From: B1 sp964443415
GTDB taxonomy: Bacteria; Bacteroidota; Bacteroidia; UKL13-3
Length of the DNA stretch: 12,277 bases
Assembly (NCBI GenBank): GCA_964443415.1
Contig: CAYUDC010000075.1
Span: forward strand, 1 to 12,277
Reading direction: 5' to 3'
Shown here: positions 6,364-12,277 of the stretch, piece after piece
How the letters are laid out: each line of letters opens with the position of its first letter
Numbering within the stretch: the first letter of the stretch is position 1
Program-made: the position numbers and the translations under genes
The notes under the pieces: model-generated
What the model was told of the DNA's origin: nothing
Databases searched by the model: none
What the model saw: the letters and a program-made list of their open reading frames with translations, nothing else

Positions 6364-6585
6364 CTACTTCTTATAATAACTCAATGCCCCAGACGGACAT
6401 TTGTCGATGGTGCTCATAATGGCTTCGGTGTTGCTAGCCTCGGGGGTAATCCATGGTTGTTCTCTGGGATGAAACACCGCAGGGTTATTTTTTACACAAT
6501 TGCCAGAGTGAATGCACTTGGCCGATTGCCATACAATGGTAAGCTCTCCATTGCTGTATTCTTTGGTGATGTTGTTTTTGTCCAT
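6364..6585 (-). CDS. YjdI-like divergent 4Fe-4S mono-cluster protein
   Basis: 73 residues matching the small YjdI/Fer4_19 family. Visible signatures are IVWQSAKCIHSGNCVKNNPAVF (about 17-38), REQPWITP (41-48) and IDKCPSGALSYYKK at the C-terminus. Cysteines are C24, C30 and C63; three rather than four ligands is also what I remember for E. coli YjdI. It is likely a small cytoplasmic electron carrier or iron-sulfur-binding protein; its exact partner is unknown. It follows the secreted-protein gene by 72 bases on the same strand and precedes a hairpin terminator, so it is probably the last gene of that unit. Length is normal for the family. Confidence 0.85.
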   Translation of the reverse strand: MDKNNITKEYSNGELTIVWQSAKCIHSGNCVKNNPAVFHPREQPWITPEASNTEAIMSTIDKCPSGALSYYKK

Positions 6586-6657
6586 AAAGCTAAGGTAAGT
6601 GTTTTTGGGGAATTTGTTATGATGGAGTACCGGTCCCCGAGCGAAGCCTTGGGCATC

Positions 6658-7569
6658 CTACTCAACCATAAACGATTTGCTAACGAGCACTGTGGCACCA
6701 TCTTCATATACCACAATATGGTATTCGCCACGCGTCCACCCCTTCACGCTTAGGTCAAACCCATACTCAAAACTCCCTTCCCCATGGTTTGTAAACTCAG
6801 ACAATACCTTTACCGTTAAACCATATTTATCTTTAATAGCAATGATGATATCTCCATGGTGTTTGATGTAGTAATTGAACTTTCCCGTAACCCTTTCTGG
6901 ATTGCCAGAGAATACCCTTTCGGCGCTTCTTTCGTAAGTGGTGGTGTACCATGGTACTGGAATTTTTTTGATGGCACCAAGGGTATCACGTAAGGCCTTT
7001 ACTAAATTGTCTGGCTGGCCATAAACGCTGCTTATCGAATGATTATTAGATAGACACCAAACGGCTGCTTGCATGCTGTTATTGTCAAAGTTGTTTGCAT
7101 TGATAAATCGTGCTAACCTCAGCCATTCTGGTGGAGCCATATAGCCAATGTCAAACTTCATATTTTCTTTGGGGGAGTGATCCGAACTTTGGCAACAAAA
7201 GCCAAATACCTTGGTTTTTAATTTAGCCATAGGGCCAATTTTAACCTTATTATCCTTTACAATAAAAATGTCTTGGCAGCTGCTATCCCCTGCTATCAAA
7301 CGCCTGCCAGCTTCTATCCAAACATATACCCAATTGCCTGTTTTGTTTTGCAGGCTAGCCTCCACGCAATCGCCTTGATACCCGCCCAACGACACAAAGC
7401 TGACGTTGATAAATCCTTCGTTTACCAGGCTATCAATGGCGCGGTAGTTAGGCGTTGTTTCGGCATTTAACAGCGAAAAATTCAAGCATAAAATTAGACA
7501 AGACATTCCCTTCAAGTAGTACTTTCCTAGCAAACTACTTGGCATCAAAAGTAACCTTCCCATAAGCAT
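6658..7569 (-). CDS. Secreted protein of unknown function, Cys-containing with C-terminal Ig-like/T9SS-like end
   Basis: Up to 303 residues. The start is uncertain. From M9 (ATG 7543-7545) the protein has a good signal peptide: Lys at 16 and 20, hydrophobic 22-35, cleavage near NAE at 36. The M1 start at 7569 gives an overlong leader. The mature part has five cysteines (C68, C98, C125, C126, C172) that could form disulfides, a WVYVWIEAGRRL strand pair (80-91), and QAAVWCLSNN (167-176). The last ~75 residues end in GWTRGEYHIVVYEDGATVLVSKSFMVE, resembling the Gly-Glu/Tyr beta-sandwich of FlgD-type or type IX secretion C-terminal domains; this resemblance is inference. It begins 35 bases after the cyclase-dioxygenase gene and is probably co-transcribed. 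I do not recognise the family. Confidence 0.7.
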   Translation of the reverse strand: MLMGRLLLMPSSLLGKYYLKGMSCLILCLNFSLLNAETTPNYRAIDSLVNEGFINVSFVSLGGYQGDCVEASLQNKTGNWVYVWIEAGRRLIAGDSSCQDIFIVKDNKVKIGPMAKLKTKVFGFCCQSSDHSPKENMKFDIGYMAPPEWLRLARFINANNFDNNSMQAAVWCLSNNHSISSVYGQPDNLVKALRDTLGAIKKIPVPWYTTTYERSAERVFSGNPERVTGKFNYYIKHHGDIIIAIKDKYGLTVKVLSEFTNHGEGSFEYGFDLSVKGWTRGEYHIVVYEDGATVLVSKSFMVE

Positions 7570-7604
7570 TAGATTTTAATGCACTAACGGGTTTTAAAAG
7601 ATAA

Positions 7605-9626
7605 TTATTGCTGTTGTTTTTGATACATCCGATGCATGACAATTACATGCGGAAAACTGATGCACGCTATAAAGATAAAGAACACTCCCCACAAGGAGTG
7701 GGTTTGGGTGCTAGCCATACTGGGCCAAAACCAATAGAATACGCCAAGTAGCATCCAAGCACCTACGTTAAATGGCAAGGCCTGTAACCACATGCGTGGG
7801 TGGCTAAGTTGTAAATGTCTTTGCAAATGTTGCCAACCTGTGATGCTATGTTGGCCAATAAAATATAAACCAAAGGATAGTAGCAAGGGAAGTTCACCCG
7901 ATAAGCTTAGCCATACCACTGTAAGTGTTAATCCTATTTGACGTTGATAGATGCTCCATACCAACCAGGGCAATAAACTAAAAATAGGCACAGACAAAGG
8001 AAAGGATGGCGCGCCCATTGTGGTTAACAATGCGTTTACTTCTGCTGGGTGCCTTCCTAATATAAAGAGCAAAACACTGGCTCCCCATGCAAAAGATAAT
8101 AATGGCGATAAGGTCCATTTTTTACCATCGGCTTCTCCAAAATGCCAGGCCGAATAAACCAAGAAAAATACCAAAGCCAAAGACGGTAAGAGCAACCAAA
8201 CCATGGCCATGGCAGCGGCAACCAAGAGGTATTTAAACACAAATAAAGGAGCGCTTTTTAGGTTCCATTGGCCTGTTTCTAAAAGGTGGTCTATGGCGCC
8301 ATGCGGTATGCCAACGGCCACCAAGCCTATCAGCAATAAAGGATATCCCACCCAAGTTTGTGGTGGGGTAAAATTACCTAGCCCTAAAAGGCCTAAGGTA
8401 ATCAGCAAAAGTATAAGGGGTTGAACCCAACCCGCCTCGAAATGTTTTTTGAACAAAGCAGAAAGAAAAGGTTTCCATGGTAAATGGTAAAAAATGCTAA
8501 GCTCTTCTGCAAGCGTGGTTTTTTCGTCTAAAAACTTCAGGGTTTTGGTGATGTCTACCTTTTTAAGCAAGGCAGTAAAGATGGGCTTTCCGTGCTGTGG
8601 GTTGTTTTTTAAAATGTCTAGCAACAAGGCATCATAAAAAGCAAATCTGCCTCGCAAGGGGGCCGTATGGTTGTGCTTGGCTAGGGCAGGGTTGCCTTGT
8701 GCTTTAAGTTGCAAGGCTATTTCCTGCGCCTGATGAAACATGTTTTTAAACGCATATCCCGTGCTAGGTTTAATTTGATAGTTGCGCGCACCTAATGATA
8801 CAACACCGGGTATGGTTTGCTTATCTATTTGGGCATTGCTCATAGGTATGCAACCCATTTCAATGGCCTGTATTTGGTGAGCGCCAAAATGGGTTTGAAT
8901 ATAACTGGCAAGTATGGCTTCTGCCTCTTCTTTTTGTATGGGGTTTGAACCAAATCTTGTTACTTCTACTAAGGCCTTGGTAGAGGAGAATGGCAGTATA
9001 TACACAAACTGCGTATAGCCTTGTTGGGCTATGTTAAAATCCATAAATTTAAACACATCAGGAGAAAGTGTCTCTTCTTGTGTTTCTATCATCCAGCCTA
9101 CAAAACTCTGGTGAATATGCACTTGATGTTTTTGGGTAGGCAAATGCTGTGGCGTTCTCGAGTCGAAAATATATTTACCTATGAGGTTAGTGTTGTTTAC
9201 CTCAACAGCTACAGCGTCATCTATGGCGGTAAGTTTAGATACTTTACCTACCACATACTCCCATTGATGGGTATGGGCCAGGTGTTGTACGTGGGCGTAT
9301 AAATCAATGCTATCAATATGGTGATAGGCCAGTGGGGCAATGCTGGTTTGGCTTTGGTCTGATAAAATCAAGGTCTCCCAAGATTTAGAAATAAGGGGGC
9401 TTAATTGGGTAACAATGGCCTCGTCTTGGTTTGCCCAAAAGCAAAAGGTTTTGTCTTTTTTGTTTTTTTGTTCTGGGTCTATTAACAGTACTTTTTTGTG
9501 TGGCAATAGATGTTGCTTATGCAGGGCTAAAATCATGAGAGAAGCGGCTGCACCCGCACCACAAAAGATATAATCGTAGACTTGCACACTTGGTTCAAAC
9601 CGAGAAATGATAGGAGGTATAGGCAT
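7605..9626 (-). CDS. crtY-blh: Fused lycopene beta-cyclase / Brp-Blh beta-carotene 15,15'-dioxygenase
   Basis: One uninterrupted 673-residue reading frame carries two enzymes that are usually separate. Residues 1 to about 395 are a complete CrtY-type lycopene cyclase: FAD-binding YDYIFCGAGAAAS (17-29), KKDKTFCFW (56-64), FKFMDFN (192-198), YILPFSSTKALVEVTRF (209-225), KPSTGYAF (286-293), LRGRFAFYDALLLDIL (324-339). It converts lycopene to beta-carotene. Residues about 402-673 are a multi-spanning Brp/Blh protein with the expected histidines: GIPHGAIDH (H442, H447), YSAWHFGEAD (H495), GQHSITGWQH (H593, H600), FPHVIVMHRMY (H660, H665). It splits beta-carotene into two retinals at the inner membrane. 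It lies directly after proteorhodopsin, so product and user are neighbours. The ATG at 9626 is the only start before the FAD motif. There is no independent promoter match; read-through from the opsin gene is likely. Confidence 0.93.
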   Translation of the reverse strand: MPIPPIISRFEPSVQVYDYIFCGAGAAASLMILALHKQHLLPHKKVLLIDPEQKNKKDKTFCFWANQDEAIVTQLSPLISKSWETLILSDQSQTSIAPLAYHHIDSIDLYAHVQHLAHTHQWEYVVGKVSKLTAIDDAVAVEVNNTNLIGKYIFDSRTPQHLPTQKHQVHIHQSFVGWMIETQEETLSPDVFKFMDFNIAQQGYTQFVYILPFSSTKALVEVTRFGSNPIQKEEAEAILASYIQTHFGAHQIQAIEMGCIPMSNAQIDKQTIPGVVSLGARNYQIKPSTGYAFKNMFHQAQEIALQLKAQGNPALAKHNHTAPLRGRFAFYDALLLDILKNNPQHGKPIFTALLKKVDITKTLKFLDEKTTLAEELSIFYHLPWKPFLSALFKKHFEAGWVQPLILLLITLGLLGLGNFTPPQTWVGYPLLLIGLVAVGIPHGAIDHLLETGQWNLKSAPLFVFKYLLVAAAMAMVWLLLPSLALVFFLVYSAWHFGEADGKKWTLSPLLSFAWGASVLLFILGRHPAEVNALLTTMGAPSFPLSVPIFSLLPWLVWSIYQRQIGLTLTVVWLSLSGELPLLLSFGLYFIGQHSITGWQHLQRHLQLSHPRMWLQALPFNVGAWMLLGVFYWFWPSMASTQTHSLWGVFFIFIACISFPHVIVMHRMYQKQQQ

Positions 9627-9651
9627 TTGTTACTGGGTTTAGGGAAGTGCA

Positions 9652-9701
9652 GTTTTAAAAAAAAAGGGAGGTAGCACCAATGCTGGGCAACCTCCCTTTT
9701 T
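9652..9701 (-). terminator. Strong hairpin terminator between proteorhodopsin and crtY-blh
   Basis: Perfect 12-bp inverted arms (9661-9672 and 9690-9701) around a 17-base loop. Read on the minus strand, the GGGAGGT/ACCTCCC stem is followed by nine Ts, a classic intrinsic terminator. It starts 30 bases after the opsin stop codon and ends about 25 bases before the next ATG. The A-run on the other arm makes it potentially bidirectional. Confidence 0.85.
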
Positions 9702-9731
9702 ATGAGTAAAAGTTATTTCTATACTGTCAAA

Positions 9732-10454
9732 TTAATTATCGTCGCCACTTCTAGATAAACCGTAAATTACTAAGCCAAATCCAATTTTGTTGATGGCATC
9801 AGCAATATTGTAAACGATATCCATAGCGTGTGTAGCAGCTGCAGGGTCAGATACCAATTGCATTCCGAACAAACCACCTGGTGTTCCTAAAATGTAACCC
9901 AATGGATAAATAGCCCAACCTACTAATACAAACCAAGCCAATACACGGGTAGCTTTTGCCACAGCTGGACCGGCAGTTTGCGACAATTGAGCCACTTCGC
10001 CAAACCAAATTAAATACACGATGTAGAAATAAGCAGCACCAGAGATAATTCCCCACATTACGCTGTTGTCACGGTCGATGGTTTCGCCAAAGTAACCTGT
10101 CACTAACATCACTAACGAAGCAAAAATCAATTTCCAAAGTAGGGCAATTTTAGCACCTGCTTTTTTGGTGATTAAATAAAACTCCACACACATCAACGGC
10201 ACTGTTAAAATCCAATCTACATAACGAAAGAAGGTTGGAGAATCGCCAGTAGATAAATTGTAACCTCTCATGTAATAATAATGCACTGCTGCAATAAATG
10301 TAATGAGACCAGAAACCAATACAGATGTTCTCCATTTAGGAGAAGTATTGTTTAGTTCCATAAAAAAGAAAACGGATGCAGCCATCATGGCCATGGTTCC
10401 GATAAAGAACGTGAAGGCGACGTAATTGTCGCTCGCAATTTTTAAATGTTCCAT
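9732..10454 (-). CDS. Proteorhodopsin, light-driven proton pump
   Basis: 240 residues, seven membrane helices. The helix-C motif RYVDWILTVPLMCVEFYLI (77-95) gives proton acceptor D80, T84 and donor E91, corresponding to D97/T101/E108 of green proteorhodopsin: a DTE proton pump, not an NQ sodium pump. H58 matches the acceptor-coupled His75. K223 in ADAINKIGFG carries retinal. The spectral-tuning position (105 in green proteorhodopsin) is M88, the residue common in flavobacterial opsins and associated with green absorption. These correspondences rest on a constant offset of 17 through this part of the protein. The ATG at 10454 follows an A-rich stretch (AACAACAAAAAAATGG) without Shine-Dalgarno, as in highly expressed Bacteroidota genes. 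A strong terminator follows; the retinal-forming fusion gene is next on the same strand. Confidence 0.97.
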   Translation of the reverse strand: MEHLKIASDNYVAFTFFIGTMAMMAASVFFFMELNNTSPKWRTSVLVSGLITFIAAVHYYYMRGYNLSTGDSPTFFRYVDWILTVPLMCVEFYLITKKAGAKIALLWKLIFASLVMLVTGYFGETIDRDNSVMWGIISGAAYFYIVYLIWFGEVAQLSQTAGPAVAKATRVLAWFVLVGWAIYPLGYILGTPGGLFGMQLVSDPAAATHAMDIVYNIADAINKIGFGLVIYGLSRSGDDN

Positions 10455-10794
10455 TTTTTTGTTGTTTAGGTTTGTCTTACTCTTAAGGATTTTCGGTCAC
10501 TCCGTGTGGTTTGAATTGGTTTACACCTCCAATATGTTTTGTTTAACTTTTTTTTCAATTCATTAAACAGAGGCTTTTTGCATTAGTTTCATTTCTATTG
10601 TCATAAAAGCCAAGGCTAAGCGGTTGGATTTAACTAAAACAACTGATTTTTAAATGATTATGATTTTTTTATTTCCCTAATAGCGCTATGAATATGACAA
10701 AGGAAAAACCATAAGGCTTTGGTTAAAATTAAACATTTGGCACAAATGGGTTGTTTAACTGCATGTAAAACCACTACTAATTTAAATACCTAAT
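10455..10794. other. Divergent intergenic region, 340 bases
   Basis: Lies between the proteorhodopsin start and the THI5-like gene start and must hold promoters for both. It is AT-rich. I see the weak opsin promoter candidate, a short CGGTCACTCCG dyad near 10493-10503 and no perfect TAnnTTTG box toward the plus-strand gene. There is no TPP-riboswitch-like CTGAGA motif and no gene. Confidence 0.6.
10611..10642 (-). promoter_or_regulatory. Candidate proteorhodopsin promoter
   Basis: On the minus strand TTG (10642-10640), 21 nt, then TAGCCTTG (10618-10611), which differs from TAnnTTTG at one base. The leader would be about 150 nt. It is the best match in the divergent region, but not a strong one. 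Confidence 0.35.
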
Positions 10795-11739
10795 ATGGCA
10801 CATACGCTCACACTGGCGCTCGACTGGACACCCAATACCAACCACATCGGATGTATCATTGCCAAAGAACTTGGCTTTTATCAGGCTCAAGGCATAGACT
10901 TACAACTGTTGAGTCCGGCACAAGACAACTACCAAGTAACCCCAGGTAAAAAGCTGGCATTGGGCCTGGCCGACTTTGCCATTGCCCCATTCGAGACCGT
11001 CATAAGTTTAAACAATAAACCAGATAGGGTAAATGCAGTTGCCATTTTTGCCTTGCTTCAAGAAGATTTAAGCAGCATAGCTTGTTTAGCAGAAACAGGC
11101 ATCGGTTCACCCAAAAATTTAGATGGTAAAACCTATGCTTCTTATAAAGCCCGTTACGAAGACGCCATCGTAAAGCAAATGGTAATACAAGATGGTGGCC
11201 AAGGGCAACTCAACCTTATCTATCCAGATAAACTGGGGATATGGAATACCCTATTAACACAACAGGCCCATGCCACCTGGATATTCGACAATTGGGAGGG
11301 AGTGGCAGCCGAGCATCAAAAGGTGGTGCTAAACAAGTTTAGATTATCAGACTTTGGAATTCCGTATGGTTACTCGCCAGTGATGCTCACCACCCAAGAG
11401 AAACTACAAAGCCATGCAGTAGTATATAAGTCTTTTGTGCAAGCCACCAAGCAGGGTTATTTATATGCGCAACAGAACTTGAAAGAGGCCTCAGACATTT
11501 TAGCCAAATATGTTCCAGCACACGAGTTAGAGACCATCAGTATTTACCAATCTTTACAAATGACTGCCCCTTATTTTGGTACTGCAGAAACCTGTGGGCA
11601 AATGAAAGACGAGCGGGTGATGGCCTTTTTACAATGGTTGGTAGACCATCAATTGGAGCAGCCTGCCATCTTAACGCAAACATTGTATACCAACCAATGC
11701 TTAGAAAATAAAGGCTTAGAGGGAGCTCAAAGAGGTTAA
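10795..11739 (+). CDS. NMT1/THI5-like substrate-binding-fold protein, no signal peptide
   Basis: 314 residues with the periplasmic-binding-protein type II fold of the NMT1/THI5 group: LALDWTPNTNHIG (7-19), GFYQAQGIDLQLL (27-39), ADFAIAPFETVIS (59-71), YASYKARYED (114-123), YPDKLGIWNTLL, ATWIFDNWEG, and FGIPYGYSPVMLTT in the C-terminal half. The protein starts directly in the first strand, so it lacks the export signal of ABC-transporter binding proteins and should be cytoplasmic. In yeast Thi5 a Lys and a His in this region serve the pyrimidine synthesis; by my recalled alignment the His position is E67 here and the Lys is absent, so that reaction is doubtful. No thiamine genes or transporter subunits are nearby. 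It is a divergent neighbour of proteorhodopsin and convergent with the lipocalin gene (2-bp gap). Confidence 0.8.
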   Translation: MAHTLTLALDWTPNTNHIGCIIAKELGFYQAQGIDLQLLSPAQDNYQVTPGKKLALGLADFAIAPFETVISLNNKPDRVNAVAIFALLQEDLSSIACLAETGIGSPKNLDGKTYASYKARYEDAIVKQMVIQDGGQGQLNLIYPDKLGIWNTLLTQQAHATWIFDNWEGVAAEHQKVVLNKFRLSDFGIPYGYSPVMLTTQEKLQSHAVVYKSFVQATKQGYLYAQQNLKEASDILAKYVPAHELETISIYQSLQMTAPYFGTAETCGQMKDERVMAFLQWLVDHQLEQPAILTQTLYTNQCLENKGLEGAQRG

Positions 11740-11741
11740 GC

Positions 11742-12275
11742 TTATTGAGGGGTATGCTCTACCCACAACAATTGTTGGGTATCATAGCCTATGTCTTGCG
11801 CAATTTTTAGGTAGGCAGTTTTAATGGAGTCGGGGATGGATGTTTCGCGAGAAAGTATCCAAAGGTAATCGAGGCTCGAGCCACCCACGAGGGCATATTG
11901 ATAATTGCTGTCTAAAGCCAGTACATTATATCCTGCATAAAAAGGTCCAAAGAAACTTACCTTTAACATGGCTATGGTGTCGCTGCCTGCAAACTTAGCT
12001 TTGCCTTCTGCTTCTTTCCATTCCTTGGTTTTGTAATTGTATCCTCGGTTCAACACTTTTACACTGCCATCTTTATTCATAGAATAGGTGGCAGTAGTTT
12101 GGTTTAAATCGCGTTCAAACCTAAAATCAAATCTGGCAATCTCATACCACTTGCCCAGGTATTGGTTGATATCAAAGGGATGTACCGCCACCGCCTTCTC
12201 GGGTATGCTGCTACAAGCCCCAAAGAACACACCAAAAAGAGACATCCCCAAAAACACCTTTGTAAGTAATTTCAT
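11742..12275 (-). CDS. blc: Blc-type bacterial lipocalin, outer-membrane lipoprotein
   Basis: 177 residues. A lipoprotein signal (MKLLTKVFLGMSLFGVFFGAC) ends in the lipobox FGAC with C21 as the lipidated residue. The lipocalin GxW motif is present as YLGKWYEIARFDFRFE (39-54). Typical Blc elements follow: TTATYSMNKDGSVKVLNRGYN (60-80), a strand SFFGPFYAGYNVLALD (about 107-122), and YLWILSRE near 137. Blc lipocalins bind lysophospholipids or fatty acids at the outer membrane and are linked to stress and membrane repair in E. coli. The start at 12275 is two bases from the window edge but fits the signal peptide. The upstream promoter is out of view. The gene converges on the THI5-like gene with two bases between stop codons. 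Confidence 0.92.
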   Translation of the reverse strand: MKLLTKVFLGMSLFGVFFGACSSIPEKAVAVHPFDINQYLGKWYEIARFDFRFERDLNQTTATYSMNKDGSVKVLNRGYNYKTKEWKEAEGKAKFAGSDTIAMLKVSFFGPFYAGYNVLALDSNYQYALVGGSSLDYLWILSRETSIPDSIKTAYLKIAQDIGYDTQQLLWVEHTPQ

Positions 12276-12277
12276 AT

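Noticed and set aside
6457..6753. Plus-strand open frame of about 98 codons
   Set aside because: It runs antisense over the iron-sulfur protein and the end of the secreted-protein gene, both of which have family or signal-peptide support; no recognisable domain.
9021..9302. Plus-strand open frame of about 93 codons within crtY-blh
   Set aside because: Antisense shadow of the conserved cyclase domain, no domain or start-site support.
9732..10454. Sodium-pumping (NQ) or chloride-pumping rhodopsin
   Set aside because: Helix C shows Asp, Thr and Glu at the three key positions, the proton-pump pattern.
10455..10794. TPP riboswitch or thiamine regulation upstream of the THI5-like gene
   Set aside because: No CTGAGA or other thi-box signature is visible, and no thiamine biosynthesis gene is nearby.
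1..12277. tRNA or rRNA genes
   Set aside because: No stretch with rRNA conserved cores was noticed on reading, and no tRNA-like cloverleaf stood out; a covariance-model scan could not be run.

Overview
The window comes from a draft assembly (ten Ns at 6266-6275) of a member of the Bacteroidota. The evidence is a flavobacterial-type proteorhodopsin, a carotenoid cyclase joined to a Blh-type retinal-forming enzyme, TAnnTTTG-type promoter boxes, A-rich start regions without Shine-Dalgarno sequences, and several outer-membrane-type proteins. An aquatic, light-using bacterium is the natural reading. Species or genus cannot be fixed from the sequence.

Region 1 (1-3366) is AT-rich. It holds, on the minus strand, a 940-residue protein overlapping by ATGA the start of a large superfamily-2 helicase cut by the window edge. 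I read this as a two-gene anti-phage candidate resembling Druantia type III (DruH + DruE). Its promoter carries a 27-bp element that recurs upstream of the next gene, a small secreted beta-barrel-like protein (3563-4237). In both places the element sits exactly 17 nt before a perfect TAnnTTTG box, which suggests one shared activator.

Region 2 (3366-4838) contains a REP-like pair of hairpins (3371-3457) and, at about 4417-4808, a degenerate tandem array of about 18 units with a strict 22-bp period. Many units carry a small dyad (ATGnAnnnnTnCAT). This array is the least explained object in the window.

Region 3 (4839-6312) is a GH10 xylanase lipoprotein gene whose signal peptide is lost in the assembly gap, translationally coupled (ATGA) to a small beta-barrel-like protein.

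Region 4 (6330-10794) is a phototrophy cluster on the minus strand. It runs from proteorhodopsin through a strong hairpin terminator to a single 673-residue protein that joins lycopene beta-cyclase to beta-carotene 15,15'-dioxygenase. A secreted protein of unknown function and a YjdI-like iron-sulfur protein follow, ending at a second hairpin. The cyclase makes beta-carotene, the dioxygenase splits it to retinal, and retinal completes the rhodopsin, which should pump protons. The leaky-terminator arrangement would give much opsin and little enzyme.

Region 5 (10795-12277) holds a divergently read, leaderless NMT1/THI5-like protein and a convergent Blc-type lipocalin lipoprotein.
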